This document shows positions 17,773 to 27,586 of a DNA stretch of 64,000 nt, in pieces. The notes under the pieces were generated by a model. That model was given only the letters and a program-made list of their open reading frames with translations, was not told the origin of the DNA and searched no databases. Source of the DNA: Pseudomonas lurida (GTDB lineage Bacteria > Pseudomonadota > Gammaproteobacteria > Pseudomonadales > Pseudomonadaceae). Each line of letters begins with the position of its first letter. The first letter of the stretch is position 1. Both the position numbers and the translations under genes were made by a program. The DNA is taken from contig NZ_JAAMRE010000001.1 of NCBI RefSeq assembly GCF_013522705.1, positions 186,001 to 250,000 on the forward strand, written 5' to 3'.

Positions 17773-19962
17773 ATGCGCCGCCTGTTGTCCTGCCTGTTCC
17801 TGAGTCTGCTGCCCCTCCTCGCGCACGCCGTCGACATACCACGCCCAAAGGTCGGCCTGGTGCTGTCCGGCGGCGCCGCCCGTGGCCTGGCGCATATCGG
17901 TGTGCTCAAGGCCCTGGAAGAGCAAGGTATCCAGATCGACGCGATCGCCGGCACCAGCATGGGCGCCGTGATCGGCGGGCTGTATGCCTCCGGCTACAAG
18001 ATCGACGAGCTGGAAAAACTGGCGCTCAACATCGATTGGCAACAGGCGCTGTCGGACGCGCCGCCGCGCGAAGATGTGCCGTTTCGCCGCAAGCAGGATG
18101 ACCGGGATTTCCTGGTCAAGCAGAAGCTCAGTTTCCGCGACGACGGCAGCCTCGGCCTGCCGCTGGGGGTGATCCAGGGCCAGAACCTGGCGCTGCTGCT
18201 GGAAAGCATGTTCGCCCACAGCAGCGACACCCGCGACTTCGACAAACTGCCGATCCCTTTCCGCGCGGTGGCCACCGATATCACCACCGGCGAAAAAGTC
18301 GTCTTCCGCAAGGGCCATTTGCCCAAGGTGATCCGCGCGAGTATGTCGATCCCGGCGGTGTTCGCGCCGGTCGAGCTGGACGGTCGGTTGCTGGTGGACG
18401 GCGGCATGACCGATAACATCCCGCTGGATGTCGCGCGGGAGATGGGCGTGGATATCGCCATCGTGGTGGACATCGGCACGCCGCTGCGCGCTCGCAAGCA
18501 ACTGGCCACGGTGGTGGATGTGCTCAACCAGTCCATCACGCTGATGACCCGGCGCAATTCCGAAGAACAACTCAAGGCCCTGCAACCCAGGGACGTGTTG
18601 ATCCAACCGCCGTTGGCTGCCTACGGGGTGACCGATTTCGGTCGCGCCAAGGACATGATCGACGCCGGCTACCGCGCCACCCGCGCCCTCGACGTGCGCC
18701 TGGCACACCTGCGCCCCGCTGCGCCGGTTGACCCGCAACTGGTGGCCGCACGTACGCCGGGTGAGCGCACGCCGGTGATCACCGCCATCCGCGTGGAAAA
18801 CGACTCGAAAGTCAGTGACGATGTGATCCGCTATTACATTCGCCAAGACTTGGGCGAACCGCTCAATCTAGGGCGCCTGCAAAGCGACATGGGCACCTTG
18901 TATGGCCTGGATTATTTCGACCAGGTGCAGTACCGCGTCATCAAGAAAGGCCAGGACAACACCCTGGTGATCAGCGCGCGCGGCAAACGCAGCGGCACCG
19001 ACTACCTGCGCCTGGGGCTTAACCTGTCGGATGACATGCGTGGCGACAGCGCCTTCAACCTCGGCGCCAGCTACCGCGTCAATGGTATCAACCGCCTCGG
19101 CGCGGAATGGCTGACGCGAGTGCAGATCGGCGATCGCCAGGAACTGTACAGCGAGTTCTACCAACCGATGGACGCCGGCTCGCGGTACTTCGTCGCGCCG
19201 TATATCAGTGCCCAGGCGCAGAACGTGGAGCTGATCCTGGACAACGACCCGATCTCCGAATACCGTCTGGAACGCTACGGTTTTGGCCTGAATGTGGGAC
19301 GGCAGATCGGCAACAGCGGCGAGATCCGCTTCGGCATCGGCGAGGCCTGGGGCCAGGCCGACGTGCGCATCGGCGACCGCGACCTGCCGAGCGTGAGCTT
19401 CAACGAGGGTTTCTACGAACTGAAATACTCCTTCGACTCTCTGGACAACGTGTACTTCCCCCACACGGGGGAGGACATCGGCCTGGCCTACCGCGAATTC
19501 GAACCCGGCCTGGGTTCGGACCAGCGCTACCGCCAATGGGAATTCAAGCTGGACAAAGCCATGAGCCACGGCCCGGACACCCTGGTGCTGGGCGGGCGCT
19601 ACGGACGCACTCTGGACGATTCGGACGTGGTGATTTCCAGCTTCCTGCTCGGCGGCGCGCGGCAGCTCTCAGGCTTTCGCCAGGACGCGATTTCGGGGCA
19701 GAACATCAGCCTGATGCGCGCGGTGTACTACCGCCGGCTGACACCGCGCTCGTACTTGCCGCTGGATTTCCCGCTGTATCTGGGCGCATCCCTGGAGCGC
19801 GGACGGGCGTGGAACAATGACAATGAATTTGATAGCGGTTACATCAACGCAGCCAGTATTTTCCTGGGCTTCGACACGCCGTTGGGGCCGCTGAATTTCA
19901 GTTACGGGTTTAACGATGACAACCAGAGAGCGGTTTACCTGAACCTGGGGCAGACCTTTTAA
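17773..19962 (+). CDS. plpD: Patatin-like phospholipase autotransporter PlpD (type Vd)
   Basis: A 729-residue secreted lipase fused to its own outer-membrane pore. In order: signal peptide (MRRLLSCLFLSLLPLLAHA), patatin domain (about 25-230) with oxyanion motif GGAARG, nucleophile Ser62 in GTSMG and catalytic Asp209 in VDGG, one POTRA domain (about 325-400) and a C-terminal 16-strand Omp85-type barrel ending in LGQTF. Length agrees with P. aeruginosa PlpD, which has phospholipase A1 activity. ATG at 17773 gives the proper signal peptide; the open frame upstream is not used. Confidence 0.95.
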   Translation: MRRLLSCLFLSLLPLLAHAVDIPRPKVGLVLSGGAARGLAHIGVLKALEEQGIQIDAIAGTSMGAVIGGLYASGYKIDELEKLALNIDWQQALSDAPPREDVPFRRKQDDRDFLVKQKLSFRDDGSLGLPLGVIQGQNLALLLESMFAHSSDTRDFDKLPIPFRAVATDITTGEKVVFRKGHLPKVIRASMSIPAVFAPVELDGRLLVDGGMTDNIPLDVAREMGVDIAIVVDIGTPLRARKQLATVVDVLNQSITLMTRRNSEEQLKALQPRDVLIQPPLAAYGVTDFGRAKDMIDAGYRATRALDVRLAHLRPAAPVDPQLVAARTPGERTPVITAIRVENDSKVSDDVIRYYIRQDLGEPLNLGRLQSDMGTLYGLDYFDQVQYRVIKKGQDNTLVISARGKRSGTDYLRLGLNLSDDMRGDSAFNLGASYRVNGINRLGAEWLTRVQIGDRQELYSEFYQPMDAGSRYFVAPYISAQAQNVELILDNDPISEYRLERYGFGLNVGRQIGNSGEIRFGIGEAWGQADVRIGDRDLPSVSFNEGFYELKYSFDSLDNVYFPHTGEDIGLAYREFEPGLGSDQRYRQWEFKLDKAMSHGPDTLVLGGRYGRTLDDSDVVISSFLLGGARQLSGFRQDAISGQNISLMRAVYYRRLTPRSYLPLDFPLYLGASLERGRAWNNDNEFDSGYINAASIFLGFDTPLGPLNFSYGFNDDNQRAVYLNLGQTF

Positions 19963-19982
19963 GGGCTCGGCAAGCTATTTAT

Positions 19983-20006
19983 TTGTGGTGAGCGGGCTCA
20001 CCACAA
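19983..20006. terminator. Bidirectional terminator between plpD and the SlyA-like gene
   Basis: A perfect inverted repeat, TTGTGGTGAGC then GG then GCTCACCACAA, lies between two convergent genes. There is no long T-run, but the 11-base-pair stem and position fit a shared transcript end. Confidence 0.6.
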
Positions 20007-20026
20007 CAAGCTCGGCCTGCTGAGGC

Positions 20027-20461
20027 TCAGGACTTTTCCAGATTCGCCAGAATATGCCCGTGCACACGCATGCACACTCGCAGGTCCGCCTCATCCACGC
20101 CCACGAACAGTTCATGGCGCAAGGCGGTGGCGATGGTTTCAATCTGATCGATCAACGGCCGCGCGCTGTCGCACAGGAGGATGCGCTTGGCACGTCGATC
20201 CTCCAGCACAGCCTGGCGTTGCACCAGGCCCTGGCCTTCGAGGCTGTCGAGCAGTCGTGCAAGGGTCGGCCCTTCCACCCCGACGCTTTGCGCCAGTTCA
20301 CGTTGAGTGGGGGCTTCCTCGAAACGGGCCAGGTGCAACAGCACCAGCCAACGCGCCTGTGACAGGCCCAGACCCGCCAAACGGCGGTCCAGTTCGGCGC
20401 GCCAACCTCGGGACATTTGCGCCAGTTGCATGCCAAAACGGTGTTGATCGGTTAACGGCAT
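20027..20461 (-). CDS. SlyA-like MarR-family regulator
   Basis: A 144-residue winged-helix regulator. The stretch GVEGPTLARLLDSLEGQGLV and the wing motif EDRRAKRILL match SlyA more closely than other MarR proteins, and the C-terminal dimer helices (DSARPLIDQIETIATALRHE) also fit. SlyA-type proteins bind TTAGCAAGCTAA-like palindromes and are released by small aromatic ligands. A near-consensus site lies 44-55 bases upstream of its own start (20505-20516), so autoregulation is likely. It is convergent with plpD. Confidence 0.85.
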   Translation of the reverse strand: MPLTDQHRFGMQLAQMSRGWRAELDRRLAGLGLSQARWLVLLHLARFEEAPTQRELAQSVGVEGPTLARLLDSLEGQGLVQRQAVLEDRRAKRILLCDSARPLIDQIETIATALRHELFVGVDEADLRVCMRVHGHILANLEKS

Positions 20462-20497
20462 AAAAAACTCATGTTTTAGACTGAAAATAAAATGTGG

Positions 20498-20516
20498 CTA
20501 ATTATTAGTCAGCTAA
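20498..20516. promoter_or_regulatory. Overlapping palindromes, probable SlyA-type operator
   Basis: CTAATTATTAG (20498-20508) is a perfect palindrome and overlaps TTAGTCAGCTAA (20505-20516), which matches the SlyA consensus TTAGCAAGCTAA at 10 of 12 bases. Both lie upstream of the SlyA-like gene start (20461). An exact consensus copy lies at 53730-53741. Confidence 0.55.
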
Positions 20517-20523
20517 GCATGAG

Positions 20524-20539
20524 CCTTGCCCATAGGCAA
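20524..20539 (-). terminator. Hairpin after recQ
   Basis: CTTGCC and GGCAAG pair around CATA between the recQ stop and the SlyA-like promoter region. It is the only hairpin near the end of recQ; the T-run is missing, so termination is uncertain. Confidence 0.35.
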
Positions 20540-20582
20540 GAGTGGCCATGTACTGATTCGTTACATTGTCGTAATTGGCACA

Positions 20583-22709
20583 CTAAATTTCGAATTCCGA
20601 CTGCAAAGCGGCGCGTACGCAGTACAGAACACCCTCAGGCACGCGGCCGGTAAACAACGGTGCAATCTCCGTCACCGGTGGCAATTCGCCTTCGCCGTCG
20701 AGGAAAGCGTCCTGTATTTCACCGAGCAAATCTTCCGGTAAATCAAGCGCCTGCTCCAGGGACAGCTGCTGCTTGCCAATGGATTCGGCCAGCAAGGTGT
20801 AGACGTTTTTTTCCGAGCATTGCAACTGCCCCGCGATCTGGATAGGGGTCATGCCCGCACGGGCCAGGCTGATCAATTCATGGCGAATGTCGGCCACTTC
20901 CTTGGGCGCTTCGGCCTGGCCACCGAGTACTTCAAGGAAGGCTTGGCCATAGCGCTCCAGCTTGCGCGCCCCCACGCCGCTGACACGCGCCATTTCCGCC
21001 AGCGTGGTGGGCTGCTCGCGCAGCATCTCCAGCAAGGTGGAGTCGGGAAAGATGACATAGGGCGGCACGCTGTGTTCCTGCGCCAGTTTGCGCCGCAGGG
21101 TGCGCAAGGCTTCCCATTGTTCGCGCTCTTCCCCGCGCACCAATTGGCTGGCCTGGCTGGTGCTGCTTTTGGCGGTGGTCTGCGGCTTGAGGTCGCGGCG
21201 CAATTGCAGGCTCACTTCGCCCTTGAGCAGCGGCCGGCAACTGTCGTTGAGGCGCAGCCCGCCATACCCTTCAAGATCGATGTCTACCAGGCCGCGAGCG
21301 ACCATCTGCCGGAACAACGAGCGCCACTCGCCTTCTGCGCGCGCTTTGCCGACGCCGTACACCGAGAGTTTTTCATGGCCGAAGCTGCGAATCTTTTCGT
21401 TGTCCTTGCCCAGCAACACATCCACCAGATGACCCACGCCATAACGCTGGCCGGTACGATAAATGGCCGACAGGCCCTGGCGCGCCGGTTCGGTGGCGTC
21501 CCAGGTCTGCACGCCGTCCACGCAGTTGTCGCAATGGCCGCAAGGCTCGGGCATGTCTTCGTCGAAATAGGCCAGCAAGGTCTGACGACGGCAGCGGGTT
21601 TCCTCGCACAGCGAAAGCATGGCGTCGAGCTTGTGCTGCTCCAGGCGCTTGTGGCGCTCATCGCCTTCGGAGTTCTGCAGCATCTGCTTGAGCATCACCA
21701 CGTCCTGCAGGCCGTAGACCATCCACGCATCCGCCGGCAGGCCATCTCGGCCGGCACGTCCGGTTTCCTGGTAATAGGCCTCGAGCGACTTGGGCAGGTC
21801 CATGTGGGCCACGAAGCGCACGTTGGATTTGTCGATCCCCATGCCGAACGCGATGGTCGCCACCATGATCAGGCCCTCCTCGTTGAGGAAGCGCTTCTGG
21901 TGATAGGCACGCAGGTCGTTTGGCAGGCCGGCGTGGTAAGGCAATGCCGGGTAGCCCTGCTCGCACAGGAAGGCAGCAACTTCATCGACCTTTTTACGCG
22001 ACAGGCAGTAGACAATGCCCGCATCGCTGCGCCGCTCGGACAGGAATGCCAGCAACTGCTTGCGCGGCTGCTCCTTGGGCACGATGCGGTAGAAGATATT
22101 CGGGCGGTCGAAGCTCGACAGGAAGCGTTCGGCGTTCTGCAAGTGCAGGCGCTCGACGATTTCTTCGCGGGTACGCTTGTCCGCAGTGGCCGTCAGGGCA
22201 ATGCGCGGCACGTCGGGGAACAGTTCCGCCAACTGACCCAGCTGCAAATATTCGCGACGGAAATCGTGGCCCCATTGCGATACGCAGTGCGCTTCGTCAA
22301 TGGCGAACAAGGCAATCTCCAGGCTCTGCAGGAACGCCAGCATGCGTGGCTGCACCAGGCGCTCAGGGGCGAGGTAGAGCATTTTGACTTCACCACGCTT
22401 GATCCGCGCGGCCAGGTCGCGTTGCTGCTCGGCGCTGAGGGTGGAGTTCAGGGATGCGGCGGCCACGCCGAGTTCCTCAAGGGTCGCCACCTGGTCGTCC
22501 ATCAAGGCGATCAACGGCGACACCACCACCGCCAGCCCGTTGCGCAACAGCGCCGGCACCTGGAAGCACAACGATTTGCCGCCGCCGGTAGGCATCAGGA
22601 CCAGGGCATCGCCACCACTGGCCACGCGCTCAATGATCGCACCCTGACGGCCACGAAAACTGTCGTAGCCGAAGATGTCCTTGAGGACGCGTTGAGCCTG
22701 CTCGAGCAT
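20583..22709 (-). CDS. recQ: ATP-dependent DNA helicase RecQ
   Basis: A 3'-5' DNA helicase of the RecF repair pathway. Visible motifs: Walker [13 protein letters not shown] box [17 protein letters not shown], motif [12 protein letters not shown], the zinc-binding cysteines ([20 protein letters not shown]), the winged RQC domain and an HRDC domain ([20 protein letters not shown]). ATG at 22709 is preferred (708 residues) because GGAG lies 6 bases upstream; a TTG start at 22721 is less likely. Beyond the HRDC domain there is a C-terminal extension (about 100 residues) with a helix-turn-helix-like segment ([20 protein letters not shown]). Confidence 0.96.
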   Translation of the reverse strand: MLEQAQRVLKDIFGYDSFRGRQGAIIERVASGGDALVLMPTGGGKSLCFQVPALLRNGLAVVVSPLIALMDDQVATLEELGVAAASLNSTLSAEQQRDLAARIKRGEVKMLYLAPERLVQPRMLAFLQSLEIALFAIDEAHCVSQWGHDFRREYLQLGQLAELFPDVPRIALTATADKRTREEIVERLHLQNAERFLSSFDRPNIFYRIVPKEQPRKQLLAFLSERRSDAGIVYCLSRKKVDEVAAFLCEQGYPALPYHAGLPNDLRAYHQKRFLNEEGLIMVATIAFGMGIDKSNVRFVAHMDLPKSLEAYYQETGRAGRDGLPADAWMVYGLQDVVMLKQMLQNSEGDERHKRLEQHKLDAMLSLCEETRCRRQTLLAYFDEDMPEPCGHCDNCVDGVQTWDATEPARQGLSAIYRTGQRYGVGHLVDVLLGKDNEKIRSFGHEKLSVYGVGKARAEGEWRSLFRQMVARGLVDIDLEGYGGLRLNDSCRPLLKGEVSLQLRRDLKPQTTAKSSTSQASQLVRGEEREQWEALRTLRRKLAQEHSVPPYVIFPDSTLLEMLREQPTTLAEMARVSGVGARKLERYGQAFLEVLGGQAEAPKEVADIRHELISLARAGMTPIQIAGQLQCSEKNVYTLLAESIGKQQLSLEQALDLPEDLLGEIQDAFLDGEGELPPVTEIAPLFTGRVPEGVLYCVRAALQSEFEI

Positions 22710-22983
22710 GTAGAACTCCAAAAAAGTACCGAAACCCTCTGTACAGGCTGGCCGAAAAAAACCGGTGTCACGGGAAATAATCCGTAAGCGAAGTTTTCTC
22801 GGGTGGCAACCAGGCCGGCAGGGGCATCACAAAACGCGGCAGTATACCCGAGCGTCATCCGCCAAAGGGCGCCACTGACGAATTGCAGCCCGTCTTTAAA
22901 ACCGGGCAAATATGCATGGCGGCTGGCCTGCGGGCGCAAGAACGCCTAGAATTCAGCATCGTTTATCCCCAAGGTAGTCCTTC

Positions 22984-23571
22984 ATGTCCTTCGCTGAGCA
23001 ACTAACCCGCCTGCAAGCCTTCCTCGACGCCGATGAGCTGCATGAGGAGGCGCTGGACTATGTAGCCGCCCACGGCTACCTGACCGCCCTGTCCATCTGT
23101 TCCGAGGTTGTGCCGGACCGCGAATGGATCGACGCGCTGTTTGCCGAAGAACCGCACTACACCGATGCCGCCCAACGCGAAGAAATCGAATCCACCCTGC
23201 TGGCCCTCAAGGCCCACATCGGTCGCCAACTGGCGTCCGACGAGGAGTTCGAGCTGCCGTGCGAGCTGGACCTGGGCGACGACCCGGACGACTCCGACCT
23301 GCGCGGCTGGTGCATCGGTTTCATGGAAGGGGTGTTCCTGCGCGAAGCCGCCTGGTTCGAAACCGCCGAGGAAGAGGTCAGCGAGATGCTGCTGCCGATC
23401 ATGGTCGGTTCGGGCCTGTTCGAAGAAGAGGCGGAATTTTCCGACATCGCTGCCGACGCCAACCTGATGGACGACATGATCGTACAGATTCCGGAAGCCC
23501 TCACCGCCCTGTACCTGCTGTGCAACGCTCCTGACGAAAAACCGGCGATCCTCAAGCCTCGTCACCACTGA
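22984..23571 (+). CDS. UPF0149/YgfB-YecA family protein
   Basis: A 195-residue acidic all-helical protein. The motif GWCIGFMEGVFLREAAWF is the conserved YgfB/YecA core, and the N-terminal half contains DELHEEALDYVAAHGYLTAL. It lacks the C-terminal SEC-C zinc motif of longer YecA proteins. The family has no firmly established biochemical activity. ATG at 22984 follows AAGGTAG at a suitable distance. ybaN begins 20 bases downstream. Confidence 0.85.
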   Translation: MSFAEQLTRLQAFLDADELHEEALDYVAAHGYLTALSICSEVVPDREWIDALFAEEPHYTDAAQREEIESTLLALKAHIGRQLASDEEFELPCELDLGDDPDDSDLRGWCIGFMEGVFLREAAWFETAEEEVSEMLLPIMVGSGLFEEEAEFSDIAADANLMDDMIVQIPEALTALYLLCNAPDEKPAILKPRHH

Positions 23572-23591
23572 GTCGCTTGCCCGTGACACCC

Positions 23592-23975
23592 ATGGGCAAG
23601 CGCTCGCCGCTCCTGCGCTACGCGCTGCTGGCCATCGGCTGGCTGAGCGTGGCGTTGGGCGTAATCGGCATTTTCCTGCCGGTGCTACCGACCACCCCAT
23701 TCCTCTTGCTTGCCGCCGCCTGCTTTGCACGAAGCTCCCCGCGTTTCTACCAGTGGCTGGTGGAGCACCCGCGCCTGGGCCCGTGGATCCGTGACTACCT
23801 GGATGGCAATGGCATACCGCTCAAAGGCAAGGTCTACGCCATCGGCCTGATGTGGCTGAGCATCGGCCTCTCCTGCTATCTGGTGCCGCTGCCCTGGGCA
23901 CGCGGTTTCATGCTGACCAGCGCGGTGGTGGTCAGCATCTATATCCTGCGCCAGAAAACCCTGCCGCCGCGCTGA
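23592..23975 (+). CDS. YbaN/DUF454 family inner-membrane protein
   Basis: A small membrane protein of about 127 residues. Three hydrophobic helices are visible (LLAIGWLSVALGVIGIFLPV; AIGLMWLSIGLSCYLVPLPW; MLTSAVVVSIYIL), together with the family signature LPTTPFLLLAAACFARSS and HPRLGPWIRDY. The start is uncertain: ATG 23592, GTG 23583 and TTG 23577 are all in frame and none has a good ribosome-binding site. Function unknown. Confidence 0.82.
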   Translation: MGKRSPLLRYALLAIGWLSVALGVIGIFLPVLPTTPFLLLAAACFARSSPRFYQWLVEHPRLGPWIRDYLDGNGIPLKGKVYAIGLMWLSIGLSCYLVPLPWARGFMLTSAVVVSIYILRQKTLPPR

Positions 23976-24094
23976 TCGCCGCCTGCGACATAAGATCCCA
24001 CACGACCTTGGTCGACACTGACTAACCCCAGGCATCATGCGAGACTGTCCCACCGGGCCTGGAATGCCCGGGTGTTCCCTTGCTCGGAGTTCCC

Positions 24095-27000
24095 ATGACG
24101 CTGTCCAGCGGGCTGATCGCCGCCGTTGCCCTGGCCTATATGGCCATTATGTTTGCCATCGCCTTCTACGGTGACCGTCGTCGCGCGCCCTTGCCGCCGC
24201 GCATGCGTGCCTGGGTATACAGCCTGTCGCTGGCCGTTTATTGCACCAGCTGGACCTTCTTCGGCGCCGTCGGCCAGGCGGCCGAGCAGCTGTGGGCTTT
24301 TATACCCATCTACCTGGGACCGGTGCTGTTGCTGGTGCTGGCACCCTGGGTGCTGCAAAAGATGGTGCTGATCAGCAAGCAGGAAAACATCACCTCCATC
24401 GCTGACTTTATCGCGGCGCGCTACGGCAAATCACAATCCCTGGCGGTGGTGGTTGCGCTGATCTGTCTGGTGGGCGTGCTGCCATATATCGCCTTGCAGC
24501 TCAAAGGCATTGTGCTGGGCGTTAACCTGTTGATCGGCGCCGGTGCCGACACCACCGGCACGCGGGCCCAGGACACGGCGCTGGTGGTGTCGCTGGTGCT
24601 GGCGCTGTTCACTATCGTGTTTGGCACGCGCAACCTGGACGCCACCGAACACCATCGCGGCATGGTGCTGGCCATTGCCTTTGAATCCCTGGTCAAGCTG
24701 TTCGCTTTTCTTGCCGTGGGCGCGTTCGTGACCTACGGCCTGTACGACGGTTTCGGTGACCTGGTCGACCAGGCGATGCTTGCGCCACGCCTGGAAGAAT
24801 ACTGGCAGGAGACCGTTAACTGGCCCTCGATGGTGGTGCAGACCGGCGTGGCAATGATGGCGATCATTTGCCTGCCCCGGCAATTTCACGTGACGGTGGT
24901 GGAAAATATCGAACCCCAGGACCTGCGCCTGGCCAAGTGGGTGTTTCCGGCCTACCTGGTGCTGGCCGCGCTGTTCGTGATCCCCATCGCCCTCGGTGGC
25001 AAGATGCTGCTGCCCGCCTCGGTGCTGCCGGACTCCTACGTGATCAGCCTGCCCTTGGCCGAGGCGCACCCGGCGCTGGCGGTGCTGGCGTTTATCGGCG
25101 GCGCGTCGGCGGCCACCGGCATGGTGATCGTGGCGAGCATCGCGTTGTCGACCATGGTGTCCAACGACATGCTGCTGCCCTGGCTGCTGCGCCGCTCCAG
25201 CGCCGAGCGGCCGTTCGAAGTATTCCGCCACTGGATGCTGTCGGTACGCCGGGTGAGCATCGTGATCATCCTGCTACTGGCGTACGTCAGTTATCGCCTG
25301 CTAGGGTCCACCGCGAGTCTGGCGACCATCGGCCAGATCGCCTTCGCCGCCGTGACTCAATTGGCGCCGGCCATGCTCGGCGCGTTGTACTGGAAGCAGG
25401 CGAACCGGCGTGGTGTATTTGCCGGCCTCGCCGCAGGGACGTTCCTGTGGTTTTACACCTTGGTCCTACCGGTCACCGCGAAAAGCCTGGGATGGTCCTT
25501 AAGCCTTTTCCCTGGGTTGACGTGGATGCATTCCCACCCGCTGGGCTTGTCCGTGACTTCACTGACCCTGGGCACCGTGCTGTCACTCGCGGGTAACTTC
25601 ACGCTGTTCGTCTGGGTTTCGATGCTGTCGCGCACACGGGTGTCAGAGCATTGGCAGGCCGGACGCTTTATTGGCCAGGAAATCAGTCAACGCGCCAGTG
25701 CCCGTTCGATGCTCTCGGTGCAGATCAGCGACCTGCTCAGCCTGGCCGCGCGGTTCGTGGGTGAGGAACGTGCCCAGCAGAGCTTTATCCGGTTTGCGTA
25801 TCGCCAGGGCAAAGGCTTCAACCCCAACCAGAATGCCGACAATGAATGGATCGCCCACACCGAACGCCTGCTGGCGGGCGTGCTCGGCGCCTCTTCGACG
25901 CGCGCAGTGGTGAAAGCCGCGATTGAAGGTCGGGACATGCAGCTGGAGGACGTCGTGCGCATCGCCGACGAAGCCTCGGAAGTCTTGCAGTTCAACCGCG
26001 CCCTGCTGCAGGGCGCCATCGAGAACATCACCCAAGGCATCAGCGTGGTGGATCAGTCGCTCAAGCTGGTGGCCTGGAACCGGCGTTACCTGGAGCTGTT
26101 CAACTACCCCGAGGGCCTGATCAGCGTGGGCCGGCCGATTGCCGATATCATCCGCTACAACGCCGAACGCGGCCTGTGCGGACCGGGCGAGGCCGAAGTG
26201 CACGTGGCGCGCCGCCTGCACTGGATGCGCCAGGGCCGCGCGCACACTTCCGAACGCTTGTTTCCGAACGGCCGCGTCATCGAGTTGATCGGCAACCCAA
26301 TGCCCGGTGGCGGCTTTGTCATGAGTTTTACCGATATCACCGCGTTCCGCGAAGCTGAACAGGCGCTGACGGAGGCCAACGAGGGCCTGGAGCAGCGCGT
26401 GGTCGAACGCACCCATGAACTGTCCCAACTCAACCTGGCACTGACCGATGCCAAAGGGGTGGCCGAAACCGCAAGCCAGTCGAAAACCCGCTTCCTGGCG
26501 GCGGTAAGCCATGACTTGATGCAGCCGTTGAACGCCGCGCGCCTGTTCTCCGCCGCGCTGTCCCACCAGAGCGACGGACTCTCCGACGAGGCCCGTCAGT
26601 TGGTGCAGCACCTGGACAGTTCGCTGCGCTCGGCAGAAGACCTGATCAGCGACCTGCTGGATATTTCTCGCCTGGAAAACGGCAAGATCACACCCCAGCG
26701 CCAACCGTTCGTGCTCAATGAGCTGTTCGATACCCTGGGCGCCGAATTCAAGGCGCTGGCCCAGGAGCAGGGCCTGCGCTTTCGCCTGCGCGGCAGCCGC
26801 CTGCGGGTGGACAGTGACATTAAATTGCTGAGGCGCATCCTGCAGAATTTTCTGACTAACGCTTTCCGTTATGCAGACGGCCCGGTGCTACTGGGCGTAC
26901 GCCGGCGCGGGGGCCAATTGTGCCTGGAGGTATGGGACCGAGGTCCGGGCATCCCGCCGGATAAACAGAGCGTGATCTTTGAGGAATTCAAGCGCCTGGA

Positions 27001-27565
27001 CAGCCATCAGACCCGCGCGGAAAAAGGTCTGGGCCTGGGCCTGGCGATCGCCGACGGCCTGTGCCGCGTACTCGGCCATCGCTTGAGCGTGCGTTCGTGG
27101 CCGGGCAAAGGCAGCGTGTTCAGCGTAAGCGTGCCGTTGGCGCGCAACCAGGCCATCGCGCAGCCCCAGGCGGCGCTGGAAAACGGTTTGCCACTGAGCG
27201 GCGCGCAGGTGCTGTGCGTGGATAACGAAGAAAGCATTCTTATTGGCATGCGCAGCCTGCTCAACCGCTGGGGATGTGAGGTATGGACGGCCAAGGACCA
27301 GGCCGAGTGCGCCGCCCTGCTGGCCGAGGGGGTGCGCCCGCAACTGGCGCTGGTGGACTACCACCTGGATCATGGTGAAACCGGCACCGAGTTGATGCGC
27401 TGGCTGCGCGCGCAGTTGGCCGAGCCGATTCCAGGCGTGGTCATCAGTGCCGACGGCCGTCCGGAGAGCGTGGCCGAAGTGCATGCGGCGGGTTTGGATT
27501 ACCTGGCCAAACCGGTCAAGCCCGCGGCGTTGCGTGCATTATTAAATCGGCACTTGCCGTTGTAG
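24095..27565 (+). CDS. mxtR: Transporter-fused hybrid sensor kinase (MxtR/CrbS type)
   Basis: A 1156-residue membrane protein combining a sodium/solute symporter domain (about 1-480, about 13 helices), a PAS_7 domain (about 650-740), a coiled coil, a histidine-kinase core with H-box AVSHDLMQPLNAARLF (His806), a HATPase domain (DRGPGIP, GLGLGLAIADGL) and a receiver domain with phosphate-accepting Asp1088 (LALVDYHLDH). The architecture is that of MxtR/CrbS, which with the response regulator ErdR/CrbR controls acetate use through acsA in Pseudomonas and Vibrio. ATG at 24095 follows GGAG. The cognate regulator is not in this window, as is usual. Confidence 0.82.
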   Translation: MTLSSGLIAAVALAYMAIMFAIAFYGDRRRAPLPPRMRAWVYSLSLAVYCTSWTFFGAVGQAAEQLWAFIPIYLGPVLLLVLAPWVLQKMVLISKQENITSIADFIAARYGKSQSLAVVVALICLVGVLPYIALQLKGIVLGVNLLIGAGADTTGTRAQDTALVVSLVLALFTIVFGTRNLDATEHHRGMVLAIAFESLVKLFAFLAVGAFVTYGLYDGFGDLVDQAMLAPRLEEYWQETVNWPSMVVQTGVAMMAIICLPRQFHVTVVENIEPQDLRLAKWVFPAYLVLAALFVIPIALGGKMLLPASVLPDSYVISLPLAEAHPALAVLAFIGGASAATGMVIVASIALSTMVSNDMLLPWLLRRSSAERPFEVFRHWMLSVRRVSIVIILLLAYVSYRLLGSTASLATIGQIAFAAVTQLAPAMLGALYWKQANRRGVFAGLAAGTFLWFYTLVLPVTAKSLGWSLSLFPGLTWMHSHPLGLSVTSLTLGTVLSLAGNFTLFVWVSMLSRTRVSEHWQAGRFIGQEISQRASARSMLSVQISDLLSLAARFVGEERAQQSFIRFAYRQGKGFNPNQNADNEWIAHTERLLAGVLGASSTRAVVKAAIEGRDMQLEDVVRIADEASEVLQFNRALLQGAIENITQGISVVDQSLKLVAWNRRYLELFNYPEGLISVGRPIADIIRYNAERGLCGPGEAEVHVARRLHWMRQGRAHTSERLFPNGRVIELIGNPMPGGGFVMSFTDITAFREAEQALTEANEGLEQRVVERTHELSQLNLALTDAKGVAETASQSKTRFLAAVSHDLMQPLNAARLFSAALSHQSDGLSDEARQLVQHLDSSLRSAEDLISDLLDISRLENGKITPQRQPFVLNELFDTLGAEFKALAQEQGLRFRLRGSRLRVDSDIKLLRRILQNFLTNAFRYADGPVLLGVRRRGGQLCLEVWDRGPGIPPDKQSVIFEEFKRLDSHQTRAEKGLGLGLAIADGLCRVLGHRLSVRSWPGKGSVFSVSVPLARNQAIAQPQAALENGLPLSGAQVLCVDNEESILIGMRSLLNRWGCEVWTAKDQAECAALLAEGVRPQLALVDYHLDHGETGTELMRWLRAQLAEPIPGVVISADGRPESVAEVHAAGLDYLAKPVKPAALRALLNRHLPL

Positions 27566-27586
27566 GCCGGGTTTGCGCCGGGGCGT

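Noticed and set aside
20820..22787. 655-codon plus-strand frame opposite recQ
   Set aside because: All recQ motifs are on the minus strand. The plus frame has no domain and is a by-product of high GC.
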